Shown one piece after another: positions 10,544-19,904 of a stretch of 64,000 nucleotides of DNA. Numbering within the stretch: position 1 is the stretch's first letter; every line of letters starts with the position of its first letter. Both the position numbers and the translations under genes were made by a program. The notes beneath the pieces are model-generated. The model was not told the origin of the DNA, searched no databases, and saw only the letters and a list, made by a program, of their open reading frames with translations. This DNA is from Burkholderiaceae bacterium. Its GTDB lineage: Bacteria; Pseudomonadota; Gammaproteobacteria; Burkholderiales; Burkholderiaceae. Where the stretch lies: assembly GCA_947447945.1 (NCBI GenBank), contig CANFLR010000003.1:30822-94821 (forward strand). Reading direction: 5' to 3'.

Positions 10544-11374
10544 TTATTTAGCCAAACCTAGATTATCTGAAATAGCTAATACAGCATCGGCATGATTCAA
10601 GGAATAGAAATGTAAACCTGGAGCTCCTGCTGTTAAGAGCTGGTCACATAAATCTGTAACAACCTCTTCTCCAAAAGCGCGGATCGAAGCAATGTCGTCT
10701 CCGTAAGACTGTAAGCGCAAACGAATCCAACGTGGAATCTCTGCACCACAGGCATCTGAGAAACGCAACAATTGGCTACTGTTAGTAATCGGCATGATAC
10801 CGGCAATGATGGGCTGGGTTACGCCCAAATCATAAGCCTCATCAACAAAGCGGAAATAAGCATCGCTGTTGTAAAAATATTGAGTAACTGCAGAGTTAGC
10901 ACCGGCTTTCATCTTTTGCACAAAAAAATCAATATCACTCGCAGGCGACTTGGCTTGTGGATGTGTTTCTGGATATGCAGCTACATCTATGTGGAACCAA
11001 TCACCCGTCTCTGTGCGGATAAATTCCACTAACTCGTTAGCATGATGAAACTCGCCATACTGACCCATGCCTGATGGTAAATCGCCGCGCAAGGCTACGA
11101 TACGCTTAACCCCCAAGGCCTGATATTGCTTAAGCATCTCACGCACACTTTCGCGCGAACTGCCAACACAAGACAAGTGCGGGGCCACAGCTGAGCCCGC
11201 AGCATGGATATCACTAACCACCTTCAATGTACCAGACTGCGTCGAACCACCGGCACCAAAAGTCACGGAAAAAAATGCGGGCTTGAGTGATTCACTCAAG
11301 CGCTCACGCACTAGCTGCAGCTTATTCTCACCTTCAGGTGTTTTGGGAGGAAAGAATTCGACGCTGAGTTCCAT
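10544..11374 (-). CDS. metF: Methylenetetrahydrofolate reductase
   Basis: FAD enzyme reducing 5,10-methylene-THF to 5-methyl-THF, the methyl donor for homocysteine. The TIM-barrel protein of 276 residues begins SVEFFPPKT with the conserved Glu. It has FGAGGSTQSGTL, the ALRGD motif of FAD binding, and FIQKMKAGA-like (FFVQKMKAGAN) and TQYFYN segments. It starts 33 nt after the ahcY stop on the same strand, so it probably shares the ahcY transcript and hence its SAH riboswitch. That would couple removal of SAH to supply of the methyl group. Confidence 0.97.
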   Translation of the reverse strand: MELSVEFFPPKTPEGENKLQLVRERLSESLKPAFFSVTFGAGGSTQSGTLKVVSDIHAAGSAVAPHLSCVGSSRESVREMLKQYQALGVKRIVALRGDLPSGMGQYGEFHHANELVEFIRTETGDWFHIDVAAYPETHPQAKSPASDIDFFVQKMKAGANSAVTQYFYNSDAYFRFVDEAYDLGVTQPIIAGIMPITNSSQLLRFSDACGAEIPRWIRLRLQSYGDDIASIRAFGEEVVTDLCDQLLTAGAPGLHFYSLNHADAVLAISDNLGLAK

Positions 11375-11407
11375 GATTTTGGGCCTAGGTATCTTGAAGT
11401 AATTGGA

Positions 11408-12859
11408 TTAATAACGATAGTGGTCAGCCTTATAAGGGCCTTCCTTCGTTACGCCAATATATGCAGCTTGTTGATCAGACAATACGGTTAACTCTGCATT
11501 GAGCGTTTTGAGCTGTAAACGAGCAACCTTCTCATCTAAATGTTTAGGCAAAGTGTATACACCAATTGGGTATTTGTTTGTGCCAACGGCATTCCACAAC
11601 TCAATTTGCGCGATCACTTGGTTTGCAAAGGAGGAGCTCATCACATAGGATGGATGACCTGTACCGCAACCTAAATTCACTAAACGTCCCTTAGCCAAAA
11701 TGATGATGCGCTTTTCAGGATTACCATTCGCAGCTGGGAAAATCACATGGTCAACTTGAGGCTTAATTTCTTCCCACCGGTATTTTTCAATCCCTGCAAC
11801 ATCAATCTCATTGTCAAAGTGGCCGATATTACAAACGATCGCTTGATTTTTCATCTTCACCATATGGTCATGAGTGATCACATGGTAGTTGCCTGTTGCT
11901 GAAACAAAGATATCAGCCTTATCAGCAGCGTAATCCATGGTGACAACACGATAACCTTCCATCGCAGCCTGTAAAGCACAAATTGGATCTACCTCAGTAA
12001 CCCAAACTTGAGCTGATAAAGCACGCAATGCTTGTGCAGAACCTTTACCCACATCGCCGTAACCACACACGACTGCAACCTTACCAGCAACCATCACATC
12101 GGTAGCGCGCTTAATTGCGTCCACTAAAGATTCACGGCAACCATACAGGTTGTCAAACTTACTCTTAGTAACAGAATCATTGACGTTAATCGCTGGGAAC
12201 TTCAAGTCGCCCTTAGCAAACATTTGATACAAGCGGTGAACACCTGTAGTGGTTTCTTCAGTAACGCCTTTGACTTTTTCTAAACGAGTTGAGTACCACG
12301 TTGGATCTTGTGCTAATTTTTTCTTAATGGCAGAAAATAAAATTGTTTCTTCTTCGCTGGTCGGGTGATTTAAGCAAGCTTGATCTTTTTGGGCGCGTGC
12401 ACCAAGGTGCAATAACAAAGTAGCATCTCCACCGTCATCCAAAATCATATTAGTAAAGCCGCCATCAGCCCACTCAAAAATACGATGTGTAAAGTCCCAG
12501 TATTGCTCAAGAGTCTCACCCTTAATTGCGTATACAGGTGTGCCATTCGCAGCAATTGCAGCAGCAGCATGATCTTGAGTGGAGAAAATATTGCAAGAGG
12601 CCCATTGCACTTCTGCCCCAAGCGCTTCTAGTGTCTCAATCAACACCGCAGTTTGAATGGTCATATGCAAAGAACCAGTAATGCGTGCGCCTCGCAGTGG
12701 CTGCCCTGCAGCAAACTCATCACGAATGGCGATGAGACCTGGCATCTCGGTTTCGGCAATGGCAATTTCTTTGCGGCCAAAATCGGCCAAAGAAATGTCA
12801 GCAATCGCACAGTGGCTTGCTACAAAGTCTTGTAAGTTGAAATCAGAAACGGTATTCAT
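11408..12859 (-). CDS. ahcY: S-adenosylhomocysteine hydrolase
   Basis: Splits SAH to adenosine and homocysteine, relieving product inhibition of methyltransferases. NAD-binding [16 protein letters not shown], the substrate motifs [12 protein letters not shown] and [13 protein letters not shown], and the C-terminal KADHYRY are all present. The start is taken as ATG 12859 (483 aa), because GGAG lies 6 nt upstream and the protein then begins [12 protein letters not shown]. An upstream ATG at 12919 would add 20 residues encoded by riboswitch RNA and is rejected. The ribosome site lies inside a hairpin (12865-12893) downstream of the SAH aptamer. Confidence 0.97.
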   Translation of the reverse strand: MNTVSDFNLQDFVASHCAIADISLADFGRKEIAIAETEMPGLIAIRDEFAAGQPLRGARITGSLHMTIQTAVLIETLEALGAEVQWASCNIFSTQDHAAAAIAANGTPVYAIKGETLEQYWDFTHRIFEWADGGFTNMILDDGGDATLLLHLGARAQKDQACLNHPTSEEETILFSAIKKKLAQDPTWYSTRLEKVKGVTEETTTGVHRLYQMFAKGDLKFPAINVNDSVTKSKFDNLYGCRESLVDAIKRATDVMVAGKVAVVCGYGDVGKGSAQALRALSAQVWVTEVDPICALQAAMEGYRVVTMDYAADKADIFVSATGNYHVITHDHMVKMKNQAIVCNIGHFDNEIDVAGIEKYRWEEIKPQVDHVIFPAANGNPEKRIIILAKGRLVNLGCGTGHPSYVMSSSFANQVIAQIELWNAVGTNKYPIGVYTLPKHLDEKVARLQLKTLNAELTVLSDQQAAYIGVTKEGPYKADHYRY

Positions 12860-12864
12860 GAATG

Positions 12865-12893
12865 CTCCAGCTAAATACGATCCAATGCTGGAG
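12865..12893 (-). promoter_or_regulatory. Hairpin sequestering the ahcY ribosome-binding site
   Basis: On the minus strand CTCCAGC (12893-12887) is perfectly complementary to GCTGGAG (12871-12865), giving a 7-bp stem and 15-nt loop. The 3' arm contains the GGAG Shine-Dalgarno of ahcY. This is the expected expression platform of the SAH riboswitch just upstream: translation off when the hairpin forms, on when SAH binding disfavours it. The pairing is seen; the switching is inferred. Confidence 0.75.
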
Positions 12894-12919
12894 TAGATAC
12901 TCGCTAGCCATTGAATCAT

Positions 12920-13024
12920 GGGTTAGCGAGCGCAGTTGCAATTAGTAAACCCCGTTTAAGAGCTCGCTCCCTTCAAGCCTGGGGAAATACTGGTTCTCAG
13001 CATTCCTTGCAACGCTCCTTGAAG
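12920..13024 (-). promoter_or_regulatory. SAH riboswitch upstream of ahcY
   Basis: The minus-strand RNA shows the SAH aptamer layout. P1 pairs CUUCAAG (13024-13018) with CUUGAAG (12977-12971). GAGCGUUGCAA follows P1, then a P2 hairpin GGAAUGCUG/CAGUAUUUCC. The conserved CCCAGGCUUG joins P2 to P1. A 3' GCGCUCGC segment (around 12933-12926) can pair with the GAGCG beside P1 to form the P4 pseudoknot. SAH riboswitches are known upstream of ahcY in beta- and gammaproteobacteria, and activate expression on SAH binding. It probably controls both ahcY and metF. Confidence 0.9.
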
Positions 13025-13093
13025 GTATGGGGAAATTGTAATCAATTTCGCCATATTTCGCTTCAATACAACTACATTCTGCTTATTTACTGC

Positions 13094-14260
13094 TTACAGG
13101 CCTGCTGCCGCACGTAAAGCAGGCGCTTTATCACACTGTTCCCAGGTAAATTCTGGCTCTTCACGACCAAAGTGGCCATAAGCCGCCGTCTTACGATAGA
13201 TTGGGCGCAATAGGTTCAAGGTCTTAATGATGCCCTTTGGACGAAGATCAAAATGCTCAGAAACCAATTGGGAAATCTTTTCATCAGAAATCTTACCGGT
13301 TCCATAGGTGCTCACCATAACTGATGTTGGCTTGGCCACACCAATTGCATATGACACCTGGACCAAGCATTTCGTAGCCAAACCTGCGGCCACGACATTC
13401 TTGGCAACATAGCGCGCAGCATATGCAGCGGAGCGGTCAACTTTAGAGGGATCCTTACCCGAGAACGCACCGCCACCGTGAGGGGCAGAGCCGCCGTAGG
13501 TATCCACCACGATTTTCCGACCAGTTAAGCCGCAATCACCTTGTGGGCCGCCAATGACAAATCGACCGGTTGGGTTTACTAAATAATTGATTGCGCCTTT
13601 AACCAAGTGCTTTGGCAACACTGGCTTAATAATTTCTTCAATTACTGCTTCACGCAATTTTTCGAGAGAAATATCTTCATCATGTTGAGTGGATAGCACT
13701 ACGGTATCAATCGCATCAGGCTTACCATCTACGTAACGCAGGGTAACTTGAGACTTGGCATCAGGGCGCAACCAGCTTAAACGGCCATCACGTCTAAGCT
13801 GAGACTGGCGCTCTACCAAGCGATGGGACAAGTGAATTGGCAATGGCATTAGTTCGGCCGTCTCATCACAAGCGTAACCAAACATTAGACCTTGGTCACC
13901 AGCACCCAGCTCTAATTCATCATCGTGCGCATGATTAACGCCTTGGGCAATATCGGGACTTTGCTTGTCATAGGCAACCAATACTGCACAGCCCTTGTAA
14001 TCAATACCATAGGCAGTATTGTCGTAGCCAATTTCACGCAAAGTATTGCGGGCTACCTGAATGTAATCGACGTTTGCATTTGTGGTGATCTCACCAGCCA
14101 ATACCACCAAGCCGGTATTACACAAAGTTTCCGCGCCGACGCGTGCCGTTGGGTCTTGGGCCAAGATGGCATCCAAAACTGCATCAGAGATCTGATCTGA
14201 AACTTTATCGGGGTGACCTTCAGAAACAGACTCTGAGGTAAAGAAGTAATCATTTGCCAT
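13094..14260 (-). CDS. metK: S-adenosylmethionine synthetase
   Basis: Makes SAM from ATP and methionine. The 388-residue protein begins [18 protein letters not shown] with the ATP-binding His. It has the [12 protein letters not shown] methionine-site motif and the P-loop-like [19 protein letters not shown] segment. Start ATG 14260 has AAGGA upstream with about 8 nt spacing. It is transcribed separately from ahcY, with a 234-nt leader of ahcY following it, and its own ~200-nt upstream region contains a SAM-II-type aptamer, consistent with feedback by its product. Confidence 0.98.
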   Translation of the reverse strand: MANDYFFTSESVSEGHPDKVSDQISDAVLDAILAQDPTARVGAETLCNTGLVVLAGEITTNANVDYIQVARNTLREIGYDNTAYGIDYKGCAVLVAYDKQSPDIAQGVNHAHDDELELGAGDQGLMFGYACDETAELMPLPIHLSHRLVERQSQLRRDGRLSWLRPDAKSQVTLRYVDGKPDAIDTVVLSTQHDEDISLEKLREAVIEEIIKPVLPKHLVKGAINYLVNPTGRFVIGGPQGDCGLTGRKIVVDTYGGSAPHGGGAFSGKDPSKVDRSAAYAARYVAKNVVAAGLATKCLVQVSYAIGVAKPTSVMVSTYGTGKISDEKISQLVSEHFDLRPKGIIKTLNLLRPIYRKTAAYGHFGREEPEFTWEQCDKAPALRAAAGL

Positions 14261-14317
14261 TGCATATTCCTTTAAAAATTAACACGATCTGTGGGACAAC
14301 TCGACGTGCCAGGAACT

Positions 14318-14379
14318 ACAACGGCGACGCTTTAGCAGAATTTTTGAATCGCCCTGCAAGTTGTCTTAACTCGGCGATA
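14318..14379 (-). promoter_or_regulatory. SAM-II-type riboswitch candidate upstream of metK
   Basis: The minus-strand RNA matches the SAM-II H-type pseudoknot. P1 is UCGCC (14377-14373) with GGCGA (14353-14349). The loop contains GAGUUAAGACAA and then CUUGCAG immediately before the P1 3' strand. An A-rich linker leads to CUGCUAAAG (ends 14330), whose CUGC pairs with GCAG of CUUGCAG. CUUGCAG and GCUAAAG are the conserved SAM-II sequence blocks. Just downstream, UCGCCGUUGU (14327-14318) can instead pair with ACAAC plus GGCGA of the aptamer (within 14364-14349), an apparent anti-aptamer helix. SAM-II is best known from Alphaproteobacteria. Recognised from memory of the consensus, not by a covariance search. 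Confidence 0.75.
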
Positions 14380-14463
14380 GATTGATTTTATCTGAAAAAG
14401 TGCAAATTGATCAAGTCGCCACTTAAATTTGTCGCTACCGGCTGCATTGAATATCATTGAAGG

Positions 14464-15327
14464 GTGCAAAAACAACTACTCCAGCTCAGCCTGAATGCGA
14501 TTGCCATGCTCCCTCTTGCAGTGGTGCAATGCATTGGGGCTTTTTTAGGCCTATTGGCCTACCTTGGCTCGGTTCAATATCGCACTTTATTTCGCAACCA
14601 ATATCAGGCAGTTGTTATGAGCCAACAGCTCCCCTTTACTCCATGGGCTGCTGCTGCAGAGTCTGGAAAGCTTTTCTCGGATAGTCTGTGGATCTGGAAA
14701 AATCCTCAAAAAGCCCTCAAACTGGTTGAAGTGCGAGATTGGGATCTTGTTAAGGCAGCCATTGATGAAGGGCATGGCTTAGTCATGCTAACCCCCCACT
14801 TGGGTGGCTTTGAAATCATTCCGCGCGTATTGGCACAGCATTTTCCAGCAACGATTCTGTATCGCCCCTCTCGACAAGCATGGCTAAACGAGCTTGTAGA
14901 AGCAGGAAGAGCCTATCCCAATATGCAGTTTGTACCAACCAATTTAAATGGTGTGCGCCAAATGACGCGCGCACTCACACGTGGTGAGGCGATTGGCATT
15001 CTTCCAGATCAAGTGCCTAGTGGTGGCGAAGGCGTTTGGGTCCCCTTCTTTGGGCGGCCCGCATACACCACACCACTACCTGCAAGATTAGCGAACCGCA
15101 ATAACACTCCCGTTGTCATGTTTACCGCTAAACGAAAATCGCTCGGTCAGGGCTGGCTCATGCAGGCAACTCGACTTGAGCCACTTTCAGCGGATTCATT
15201 GCTTGCGGCCAGCGAGCTGAATCAGGCTCTAGAACAGGCTATTCTGAAAGCTCCCGAGCAGTTTATTTGGGCCTATAACCGCTACAAGCATCCAACCGGT
15301 GCAGAACTGCCGCCAAGCAATACATAA
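14464..15327 (+). CDS. Lysophospholipid/lipid A acyltransferase (LpxL/HtrB family), copy 1
   Basis: Inner-membrane acyltransferase of the family adding secondary acyl chains to lipid A. It has a hydrophobic N-terminal anchor (roughly residues 10-35), the catalytic HX4E as H112-LGGF-E117, LPDQVP and VPFFGRPAYTTPLPARLA. The start is GTG 14464, the first possible start after an in-frame TGA; a purine-rich GAAGG abuts it, too close for an ideal ribosome site, so the true start is uncertain. It is clearly diverged from the next gene, so it likely acts at a different acyl position. Divergent from metK. Confidence 0.88.
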   Translation: MQKQLLQLSLNAIAMLPLAVVQCIGAFLGLLAYLGSVQYRTLFRNQYQAVVMSQQLPFTPWAAAAESGKLFSDSLWIWKNPQKALKLVEVRDWDLVKAAIDEGHGLVMLTPHLGGFEIIPRVLAQHFPATILYRPSRQAWLNELVEAGRAYPNMQFVPTNLNGVRQMTRALTRGEAIGILPDQVPSGGEGVWVPFFGRPAYTTPLPARLANRNNTPVVMFTAKRKSLGQGWLMQATRLEPLSADSLLAASELNQALEQAILKAPEQFIWAYNRYKHPTGAELPPSNT

Positions 15328-15340
15328 GCGGTTTCTCAAG

Positions 15341-16237
15341 ATGACTTGGTTACAAAACCTCTTCAACTTTCTAGCGCTGAACCTGCTGCGCCTTTTTGCT
15401 TATCTACCTTATAAGCTAACAATTTACGTTGGCTATACCCTTGGATGGATTGCTGCGCACATTCCTAACGAACGCGCAAAAGTTGTTAAAACCAATTTAC
15501 GTTTGTGTTTTCCAAATCTTTCCGAACGGCAATTAGATGCACTAGCACTTGAGCACTGGAAATTATTTGGGCGCAGCGTCATTGAAAGAAGTCGCATTTG
15601 GCTCGGCAGTGGCAAACAGATTACCGATATCGTGACCATTCAATCTGCCATTACTTTGGGAGATCGCAAACCACGCCTATTAATCAATCCTCATTTTGTC
15701 GGGCTTGAAGGCGGCTTCATGGCGCTCTCTGTTCTGGCAAGCCAGCATCTCTGGCCCAGGGGTGCTGGACTTTACCAAAACATGAAGAACCCCTTCTTTA
15801 ATCAAAAAATGATTGAATGGAGAAATCGTTTTGGCGGAAAGTCCATTGAAAGACAAAGCCGTTTGCGTGACCTCATTCGAGAAATCCAAACGGGGAACTT
15901 TATTTTCATTGCTCCCGATATTGACCTTGGCCCAAGAGACTCTATTTTTGTGCCCTTCTTTGGTATCCAAACCAATACTATTACTTCGGTCTCGCGCCTA
16001 GCAAGACTAAGTGGAGCAGAAGTCTGCTTCATGACTACCACCCTTAATCAAGATGGCAGAGGCTATACCTGCAAGATTGGCGAACCCTTGCCGAATTTTC
16101 CCAGTGATAATGTTGAGGCAGATACTGCCAAGCTAAACCAATACATCGAAGTACTTGTTCGCGAAAGACCGGCAGAGTACTATTGGGTACACAAACGCTT
16201 TAAACATAGGCCGCCTGGCGAGCCAAGCTTATATTAA
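15341..16237 (+). CDS. Lipid A biosynthesis acyltransferase (LpxL/HtrB family), copy 2
   Basis: Second acyltransferase of the family, 298 residues from ATG 15341, 13 nt after copy 1. An upstream in-frame start at 15299 would overlap copy 1 and add 14 residues not typical of the family. It has an N-terminal membrane anchor, HX4E as H118-FVGL-E123, the block KNPFFNQKMIEWRNRFGG, APDIDLG and VPFFGIQTNT. It closely resembles the third copy at 38370 along its whole length, including identical runs around the catalytic core. Followed by dapF after 31 nt. Confidence 0.9.
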   Translation: MTWLQNLFNFLALNLLRLFAYLPYKLTIYVGYTLGWIAAHIPNERAKVVKTNLRLCFPNLSERQLDALALEHWKLFGRSVIERSRIWLGSGKQITDIVTIQSAITLGDRKPRLLINPHFVGLEGGFMALSVLASQHLWPRGAGLYQNMKNPFFNQKMIEWRNRFGGKSIERQSRLRDLIREIQTGNFIFIAPDIDLGPRDSIFVPFFGIQTNTITSVSRLARLSGAEVCFMTTTLNQDGRGYTCKIGEPLPNFPSDNVEADTAKLNQYIEVLVRERPAEYYWVHKRFKHRPPGEPSLY

Positions 16238-16268
16238 TTTGTAACATTCATTTCACATAGGAAAGCTT

Positions 16269-17162
16269 TTGAGCACATCAGTACGCAAACTTCGCTTTAC
16301 TAAAATGCATGGTGCTGGCAATGACTTCATTGTGCTCAATGGCATTAATCAAGACCTGGGTGGTATTACTCGTGAGCAATGGCAAAAGCTAGCTCATCGT
16401 CAATTTGGTATTGGCGCAGATCAAATTCTCTTAGTTGAAAAAGCAAGGCGTCCGGATGCCGATTTTCGGTACCGGATTTTTAATGCTGATGGTGGAGAAG
16501 TAGAGCAGTGTGGTAATGGTTCGCGCTGCTTTGTACGCTTTGTATTAGATCAAGGTCTCTCCACTAAGAATCCTTTACGTGTTGAAGTTGCCCATATGGT
16601 TCTGACATTGAGGTCCCATCCCGATGGGCAGATTGAGGTCGACATGGGTGCGCCTATTTTTGAGCACTCGCAAATCCCCTTCAAGGCAGATGGCTTAGCA
16701 AGCAAACAAGAATTTCATGAAATGCTCTATGCGTTACCGATTAGCAAAAATCCTGGCGCACATGACGATTGGATCGGGGTGCTATCGATGGGTAACCCAC
16801 ACGCAGTTCAAGTGGTGGGTGATTTGAGTAGCGCCCCAGTCACAACAGAAGGACCCCTCATTGAAAAGCATCCCGCCTTTCCAAAGGGCGTAAATGCAGG
16901 TTATATGCAAATCCTCAATCGACATGAAATCAAACTCCGGGTCTTTGAGCGTGGCGCTGGGGAAACCCTTGCATGCGGAACTGGTGCTTGCGCTGCAGTT
17001 GTTTCAGGTATTCGTCGCGGCATGTTGGATACTCCCGTCAAAGTGCGTACACGCGGAGGGGAGTTACACATCGCCTGGGGTGGCATCGTCAATGATGTCG
17101 CTCAATCCGTCATCATGACCGGACCAGCCACTACCGTGTTTGAAGGTGAAACAGAGATCTAA
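16269..17162 (+). CDS. dapF: Diaminopimelate epimerase
   Basis: Interconverts LL- and meso-diaminopimelate for peptidoglycan and lysine. The two catalytic cysteines are visible: C87 in NGSRCFVRF and C236 in ACGTGACA. The start is TTG 16269, supported by AGGAAA about 6 nt upstream and by the N-terminal [14 protein letters not shown], which is family-typical. The next ATG would begin inside that conserved motif. Length 297 aa (usual 275-290). It sits directly behind the acyltransferase pair, probably in one transcript, and ends just before convergent pyrE. Confidence 0.96.
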   Translation: MSTSVRKLRFTKMHGAGNDFIVLNGINQDLGGITREQWQKLAHRQFGIGADQILLVEKARRPDADFRYRIFNADGGEVEQCGNGSRCFVRFVLDQGLSTKNPLRVEVAHMVLTLRSHPDGQIEVDMGAPIFEHSQIPFKADGLASKQEFHEMLYALPISKNPGAHDDWIGVLSMGNPHAVQVVGDLSSAPVTTEGPLIEKHPAFPKGVNAGYMQILNRHEIKLRVFERGAGETLACGTGACAAVVSGIRRGMLDTPVKVRTRGGELHIAWGGIVNDVAQSVIMTGPATTVFEGETEI

Positions 17163-17172
17163 GGCGCCTAGC

Positions 17173-17841
17173 CTAGATCCCGTATTTTTCGCGGTAGGCT
17201 TTTACTGCTGGCAAATAATGCGTTAGCTCGGTAGCGCTAGATGCCGTTAAAAAAGCCATTAGGTCAGCCAGATTTGCAATCGCGATCACCGGTAAACCAA
17301 ACTCTTTTTCAACTGCTTGCACTGCTGATTGATCGCCAATCTCAACCGCGGTGCCCGACCTCTCCATGCGATCCAAGGCAATCAACACCGCAGCCGGCTC
17401 TGCTCCAGCTTTGCGAATGAGCTCAACCGACTCCCGCACTGACGTTCCAGCAGAAATCACGTCATCGATGATCACCACCCTACCTTTGACCGGAGCACCA
17501 ACCAGTGTGCCACCCTCACCGTGATCTTTGGCTTCTTTACGGTTGTAGGCATAAGGCACATTACGACCTCCATCAGCCAAAGCAATTGCTGTAGCAGCAG
17601 CCAAAGTAATGCCCTTATAGGCCGGGCCATACAGCATGTCAAACCCAATTTTCGACTCTTGCAAGGCTTTGGCGTAATAACGACCCAAGGCGCTTAAGCG
17701 TGCCCCATCATTAAAACCACCCGCATTGAAAAAATAAGGGGAAAGTCTGCCTGCTTTGGTTTTAAACTCCCCGAACGACAAAACCTTTGCCTCAAGGGCA
17801 AAACGAATAAAGTTAACTTGATTAGAATTTTCAGAGCTCAT
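17173..17841 (-). CDS. pyrE: Orotate phosphoribosyltransferase
   Basis: Transfers phosphoribose from PRPP to orotate, the fifth step of UMP synthesis. The 222-residue protein has the type I PRTase PRPP motif VVIIDDVISAGTS, the GPAYKGITLAAATA segment and the YNRKEAKDHGEGG flexible catalytic loop with its lysine. Convergent with dapF (10 nt between stops) and divergent from the exonuclease gene, with only 8 bp between the two start codons, so their promoters must overlap neighbouring coding sequence. Confidence 0.97.
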   Translation of the reverse strand: MSSENSNQVNFIRFALEAKVLSFGEFKTKAGRLSPYFFNAGGFNDGARLSALGRYYAKALQESKIGFDMLYGPAYKGITLAAATAIALADGGRNVPYAYNRKEAKDHGEGGTLVGAPVKGRVVIIDDVISAGTSVRESVELIRKAGAEPAAVLIALDRMERSGTAVEIGDQSAVQAVEKEFGLPVIAIANLADLMAFLTASSATELTHYLPAVKAYREKYGI

Positions 17842-17849
17842 AGGACTAC

Positions 17850-18632
17850 ATGTTACGCATCATTTCAGCCAATCTCAACGGTATCCGTTCCGCAGTCAAA
17901 AAAGGCTTTCTGCCATGGGCTGTCAGTCAAAAAGCTGACTTTATTTGCATGCAAGAGCTCAAGGCCCAGCGCGATGACTTAGAGGATGAGATTCTTAATC
18001 CAGATGGCCTACATGGTTACTTTCATCATGCTGAGAAAAAAGGCTACAGTGGCTGCGGTATCTATACACCCCACAAGCCAGATAATGTGCTCTATGGCTA
18101 TGGCAATGAAGAGTTTGATGCTGAGGGTCGATATGTAGAGGTTCGCTTCAAACAGCTCTCTGTAATCTCAGTCTATATGCCCTCTGGGTCTAGCTCCCCA
18201 GAACGGCAAGAAGCCAAGTACCGCTATCTCGATAGTTTCTTACCCCATCTTATTGCACTCAAAAAATCCGGTGGAGAAATCGTTCTTTGCGGCGACGTCA
18301 ATATTGCTCACCATGAGATCGATCTCAAAAACTGGAAAGGCAATGTCAAGAACTCCGGATTTTTACCCGAAGAGCGCGCTTGGCTCACGCAACTCTTTAA
18401 TGAAATCGGGTATGTAGACGTCTACAGGTCAATTGAGCCTGAGGCTGGAGAGGGCTGCTATACCTGGTGGAGCAATCGTGGCCAAGCCTATGCCAAGAAT
18501 GTGGGTTGGCGTATTGACTATCAGATCGCCACCCCCGGAATTGCCGCTAGCGCCAAGAAGACCTCTGTTTATAAAGATGAACGCTTTTCAGACCACGCGC
18601 CCTTAATCATCGACTATGACTGGTCTACTTAA
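17850..18632 (+). CDS. Exodeoxyribonuclease III (AP endonuclease)
   Basis: Mg-dependent base-excision-repair nuclease of the EEP fold, 260 residues. Visible motifs are NLNGIRSA (metal Asn), CMQELKAQ (metal Glu), the CGDVNIAHHEIDL catalytic segment, WWSNRG, and the terminal RIDYQIAT...SDHAP with the Asp-His pair. Family members are called xthA or exoA; both names are used. Its 3' end overlaps the convergent permease gene by 8 nt. Confidence 0.95.
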   Translation: MLRIISANLNGIRSAVKKGFLPWAVSQKADFICMQELKAQRDDLEDEILNPDGLHGYFHHAEKKGYSGCGIYTPHKPDNVLYGYGNEEFDAEGRYVEVRFKQLSVISVYMPSGSSSPERQEAKYRYLDSFLPHLIALKKSGGEIVLCGDVNIAHHEIDLKNWKGNVKNSGFLPEERAWLTQLFNEIGYVDVYRSIEPEAGEGCYTWWSNRGQAYAKNVGWRIDYQIATPGIAASAKKTSVYKDERFSDHAPLIIDYDWST

Positions 18633-19893
18633 GTTCACTGGAGATATCAGTCTCTGCAGTTTCATTCCAAGGCGCAATTTTCATCAATAAGAGCATGCCT
18701 GGAATAGCGAGGACAAAACACAGTATGAAGAAATCAAACCAGCCGAGCGCCTCAACGATATAACCCGTTATGGCATTAATAAATGTACGAGGCACTGCAG
18801 CAAGACTCGTGAATAAGGCAAATTGGGTTGCTGTGTACCGAGGATCTGTTGTCTGAGCAATATAGGCGGTGAAAGCTGCGGTGCCCAAACCAACTGCAAA
18901 GGCTTCAAAACCAATCACCCATGCCAATACCCAAGGACTCAGTCCAACCTTAGCCAAGATAGCAAAACCTAAAATTGCTACCGCTTGCAATACCCCAAAA
19001 ATCCACAGTCCACGCGCAATAGTCATCTTCTGTAGCCAATAAGCACCCAGTAAGCCCCCGCCTAAGCTTGCCCACAAGCCTGCATTCTTAGCAACTAAGC
19101 CAATCTGAGTACGAGTAAAGCCAAGATCCATATAAAAAGGCGTAGCTAAAGCAGTTGCCATCGAGTCCCCGAGCTTATATAGAAATATAAAAGCCAAAAT
19201 AAGCAGCGCAAATTTCCAGCCACGCCGATGAATAAATTCCTTGAATGGCTCAATCACTGCAGCACGCAATGTTTGCGGTGGCGTGCCGCGCAAAGAAGGC
19301 TCGGGAAGCAGGAGTGTTGTCAAAATGCCAACCGAAATAAATGCGCCCGTGATCATAAAAACTGTTGACCATGGCATAAAGTCTGACAGGATGAGTGAAA
19401 GTGATCCTGGTACCAATGTCGACAACTTATAGGCATTTACAAACACTGCGGTACCAGAACCTAATTGTGAATCTGCAAGCCACTCTCGGCGATAGGCATC
19501 AATCACAATATCTTGGCTTGCTGAGAAAAAAGCAATGATGGCTGCAAGCCATACGACAATCCAAATATCCGTTACGGGATTAAAACAACCCATCACCATG
19601 ACTGCTGCCATCGTGATCACTTGTGTAATGAGCATCCAGCCACGACGTCTTCCCAAGAGTGGAATCGGATAACGATCCAAAAAAGGTGACCATAAAAATT
19701 TCCAGGTATAGGGAAAACCTACCAAAGCGAATAAACCAATCGCCTTTAAATCAACGCCTTCTGATCTCAACCATGCCGATAGTAAGTTGTATAGAATGAA
19801 TAAAGGAAGCCCGCTAGTAAAGCCCAAGAAGGCGCAAGCTACTAAAGCCTTGGTATTGCTCGGGGTTTTAGGTGTTGAAGTGTTGTCGCTCAT
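18625..19893 (-). CDS. AmpG-family MFS permease (muropeptide-type)
   Basis: Polytopic membrane protein of 422 residues with roughly 12-14 hydrophobic segments. The family-typical start (FLGFTSGLPLFILYNLLSAWLR-like), FSASQDIVIDAYRRE and FLYKLGDSMATALATPFYMDLGF blocks are all present. AmpG imports anhydro-muropeptides for peptidoglycan recycling; the sequence supports the family, the substrate is inferred. It follows metW by 11 nt and so may be the last gene of the argB-slmA-metX-metW operon. Confidence 0.88.
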   Translation of the reverse strand: MSDNTSTPKTPSNTKALVACAFLGFTSGLPLFILYNLLSAWLRSEGVDLKAIGLFALVGFPYTWKFLWSPFLDRYPIPLLGRRRGWMLITQVITMAAVMVMGCFNPVTDIWIVVWLAAIIAFFSASQDIVIDAYRREWLADSQLGSGTAVFVNAYKLSTLVPGSLSLILSDFMPWSTVFMITGAFISVGILTTLLLPEPSLRGTPPQTLRAAVIEPFKEFIHRRGWKFALLILAFIFLYKLGDSMATALATPFYMDLGFTRTQIGLVAKNAGLWASLGGGLLGAYWLQKMTIARGLWIFGVLQAVAILGFAILAKVGLSPWVLAWVIGFEAFAVGLGTAAFTAYIAQTTDPRYTATQFALFTSLAAVPRTFINAITGYIVEALGWFDFFILCFVLAIPGMLLLMKIAPWNETAETDISSELK

Positions 19894-19904
19894 GCCCAGT
19901 AGGC

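Noticed and set aside
12859..12919. Longer ahcY starting at ATG 12919
   Set aside because: It would read through the riboswitch and its ribosome-site hairpin; the family N-terminus and GGAG favour ATG 12859.
14457..14684. ATG-initiated frame overlapping the start of lipid A acyltransferase copy 1
   Set aside because: Out of frame with the acyltransferase motifs and with Cys/Pro/Trp-rich low-complexity content typical of a shadow.
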